Part shown: in pieces, positions 62,447 through 64,000 of the stretch
Position numbering within the stretch: position 1 is the first letter of the stretch
Layout of the letters: every line of letters starts with the position of its first letter
DNA from: Comamonadaceae bacterium OS-1
GTDB lineage: Bacteria > Pseudomonadota > Gammaproteobacteria > Burkholderiales > Burkholderiaceae_C
DNA: 64,000 nucleotides
Assembly (NCBI GenBank): GCA_027923965.1
Contig: AP026969.1
Span: 496,001 to 560,000 of the forward strand
Direction of reading: 5' to 3'
Made by a program: the position numbers and the translations under genes
Notes under the pieces: model-generated
Databases searched by the model: none
What the model was told of the DNA's origin: nothing
What the model saw: only the letters and a program-made list of their open reading frames with translations

Positions 62447-64000
62447 TGCCTAAACGCCTAGACCTTCAATCCATCCTCATCATTGGTGCAGGCCCGATCA
62501 TCATCGGCCAGGCCTGTGAGTTCGACTACTCCGGCGTGCAGGCCTGCAAGGCGCTGCGCGAGGAGGGCTACCGCGTCATCCTGATCAACAGCAACCCCGC
62601 CACGATCATGACCGACCCGGCCACGGCCGACGTGACCTACATCGAGCCCATCACCTGGCAGACGGTCGAGAAGATCATCGCCAAAGAGCGCCCCGATGCC
62701 ATCCTGCCCACCATGGGCGGCCAGACGGCGCTGAACTGCGCGCTGGACCTGTGGCACAACGGCGTGCTGGCCAAGTACACCGGCGCGGCCACCGGCAAAC
62801 CGGTGGAATTGATCGGTGCCAAGCCCGAAGCCATCGACAAGGCCGAAGACCGCCTGAAATTCAAGGACGCGATGACCAAGATCGGCCTGGGTTCGGCCCG
62901 TTCCGGCATTGCGCACAGCATGGAAGAGGCCTGGGTCGTGCAACGCCAGATGGGCTTTCCCACCGTCATCCGCCCCAGCTTCACCCTGGGCGGCACTGGC
63001 GGCGGCATTGCCTACAACCCGGAAGAGTTTGAAACCATCTGCAAGCGCGGCCTGGAAGCCTCGCCCACCAACGAGCTGCTGATCGAAGAGTCGCTCCTGG
63101 GCTGGAAAGAGTACGAGATGGAAGTGGTGCGCGACACCGCCGACAACTGCATCATCGTCTGCTCCATCGAAAACCTGGACCCCATGGGTGTGCACACCGG
63201 CGACTCGATCACCGTGGCCCCCGCGCAAACGCTGACCGACAAGGAATACCAGCTGCTGCGCAATGCCAGCCTGGCCGTGTTGCGTGAAATCGGCGTGGAC
63301 ACTGGCGGCTCCAACGTGCAGTTCTCCATCAACCCGGTGGATGGCCGCATGGTGGTGATCGAGATGAACCCGCGTGTTTCGCGCTCCTCGGCACTGGCCT
63401 CCAAGGCCACGGGTTTCCCGATCGCCAAGGTGGCGGCCAAGCTGGCCGTGGGCTACACGCTGGACGAGCTGCGCAACGAAATCACCAACGGTGCCACGCC
63501 CGCCAGCTTCGAGCCCAGCATTGACTACGTGGTCACCAAGATCCCGCGTTTCGCGTTCGAGAAATTCCCTACCGCCGATTCGCGCCTGACCACGCAGATG
63601 AAGTCGGTCGGTGAAGTCATGGCCATGGGCCGCACCTTCCAGGAATCCTTCCAGAAAGCCCTGCGCGGCCTGGAAGTGGGCGTGGACGGCATGAACGAGA
63701 AGACCCAGGACCGCGAGCTGCTGGAAAAAGAGCTGGGCGAGCCCGGCCCCGAGCGCATCTGGTACGTGGGCGACGCGTTTGCCGCCGGTTGGACGGTGGA
63801 CGAAGTGTTTGCGCTGACCAAGATCGACCCCTGGTTCCTGGTGCAGATCGAGCAGATCGTGAAGATCGAGCTGGAGCTGGAAACCAAGAGCCTGGAAGAC
63901 ATCGACGCGGCCACGCTGCGCGCCCTGAAGCAAAAAGGCTTCTCGGATCGCCGCCTGGCCAAGCAGCTCAAGACCACCGACACCGCGATCCGCAATGCCC
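62446..64000 (+). CDS. carB: Carbamoyl-phosphate synthase large subunit, N-terminal half (cut by window edge)
   Basis: The first 518 codons of a protein usually near 1,075 residues. The start [20 protein letters not shown], then [20 protein letters not shown], opens the first ATP-grasp half. [20 protein letters not shown] is the glycine-rich ATP loop and [20 protein letters not shown] the metal-binding segment; the oligomerisation domain begins near residue 405. It makes carboxyphosphate and carbamate with ammonia from CarA. Confidence 0.97.

Overview
The window is a GC-rich (roughly two thirds G+C) bacterial chromosome segment, densely coded on both strands. It points to a betaproteobacterium of the Comamonadaceae (Rhodoferax/Acidovorax/Polaromonas type). 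The reasons are the block rpsB-tsf-pyrH-frr-uppS-cdsA-dxr-rseP-bamA-skp-lpxD-fabZ-lpxA-lpxB-rnhB, PhaR, a DesA-type desaturase, a BPSS1780-family membrane protein and type II homoserine kinase. The genus is inferred, not proven. I see no prophage, insertion sequence, CRISPR array or rRNA.

Layout. 1-2.2 kb: a broken-off GH3 glycosidase lipoprotein behind a promoter with two LacI-type operators, its likely LacI repressor, and an EF-hand protein. 2.4-13.2 kb: a two-component system, DUF1653, an RsmB-like rRNA methyltransferase, a fatty acid desaturase, a CBS protein, an exported protein, UvrD, and an unknown lipoprotein/envelope-protein pair flanked by an intact and a decayed copy of one small gene. 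13.5-16.3 kb: an arsenic operon arsR-arsC-aqpS-arsC-arsH that uses an aquaglyceroporin rather than a pump. 16.3-31 kb: threonine synthesis (thrB), a sulfurtransferase, an EamA transporter, a Rieske oxygenase, the xseB-ispA-dxs isoprenoid operon, a TauD dioxygenase, and a TRAP transporter split into dctP and dctQM around a YbdK-type ligase. 31-45.7 kb: an EgtB-like protein, a hydrolase, relA, tRNA-Val, phaR, rimO, two identical tRNA-Leu genes, rnr, an SDR, NAD(P)HX repair, a DadA-like oxidase and an amidase. 45.9-64 kb: the translation/isoprenoid/outer-membrane/lipid A block, then carA and the first half of carB.

The genes work together in several ways. dxs, dxr, ispA and uppS supply the polyprenyl carrier. 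LpxA/B/D, FabZ, BamA and Skp build the outer membrane. RseP guards envelope stress. The ars operon reduces arsenate and lets arsenite leave by a channel.

The main novel signal is a family of about 60-bp imperfect palindromes, at least 16 recognisable copies in 64 kb. Seven lie between genes or at gene ends, where several supply the stop codon. Nine lie inside apparently functional genes (uvrD, aqpS, a sulfurtransferase, dxs, nnr, a DadA-like gene, dxr, lpxB, a SpoU methyltransferase). The six coding copies in one orientation are all read in one frame, and the three in the other orientation share one frame too. This resembles the Rickettsia palindromic elements in behaviour but not in sequence. 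A second unusual object is a 273-bp DNA segment before carA whose nested inverted repeats fold as a three-way junction.
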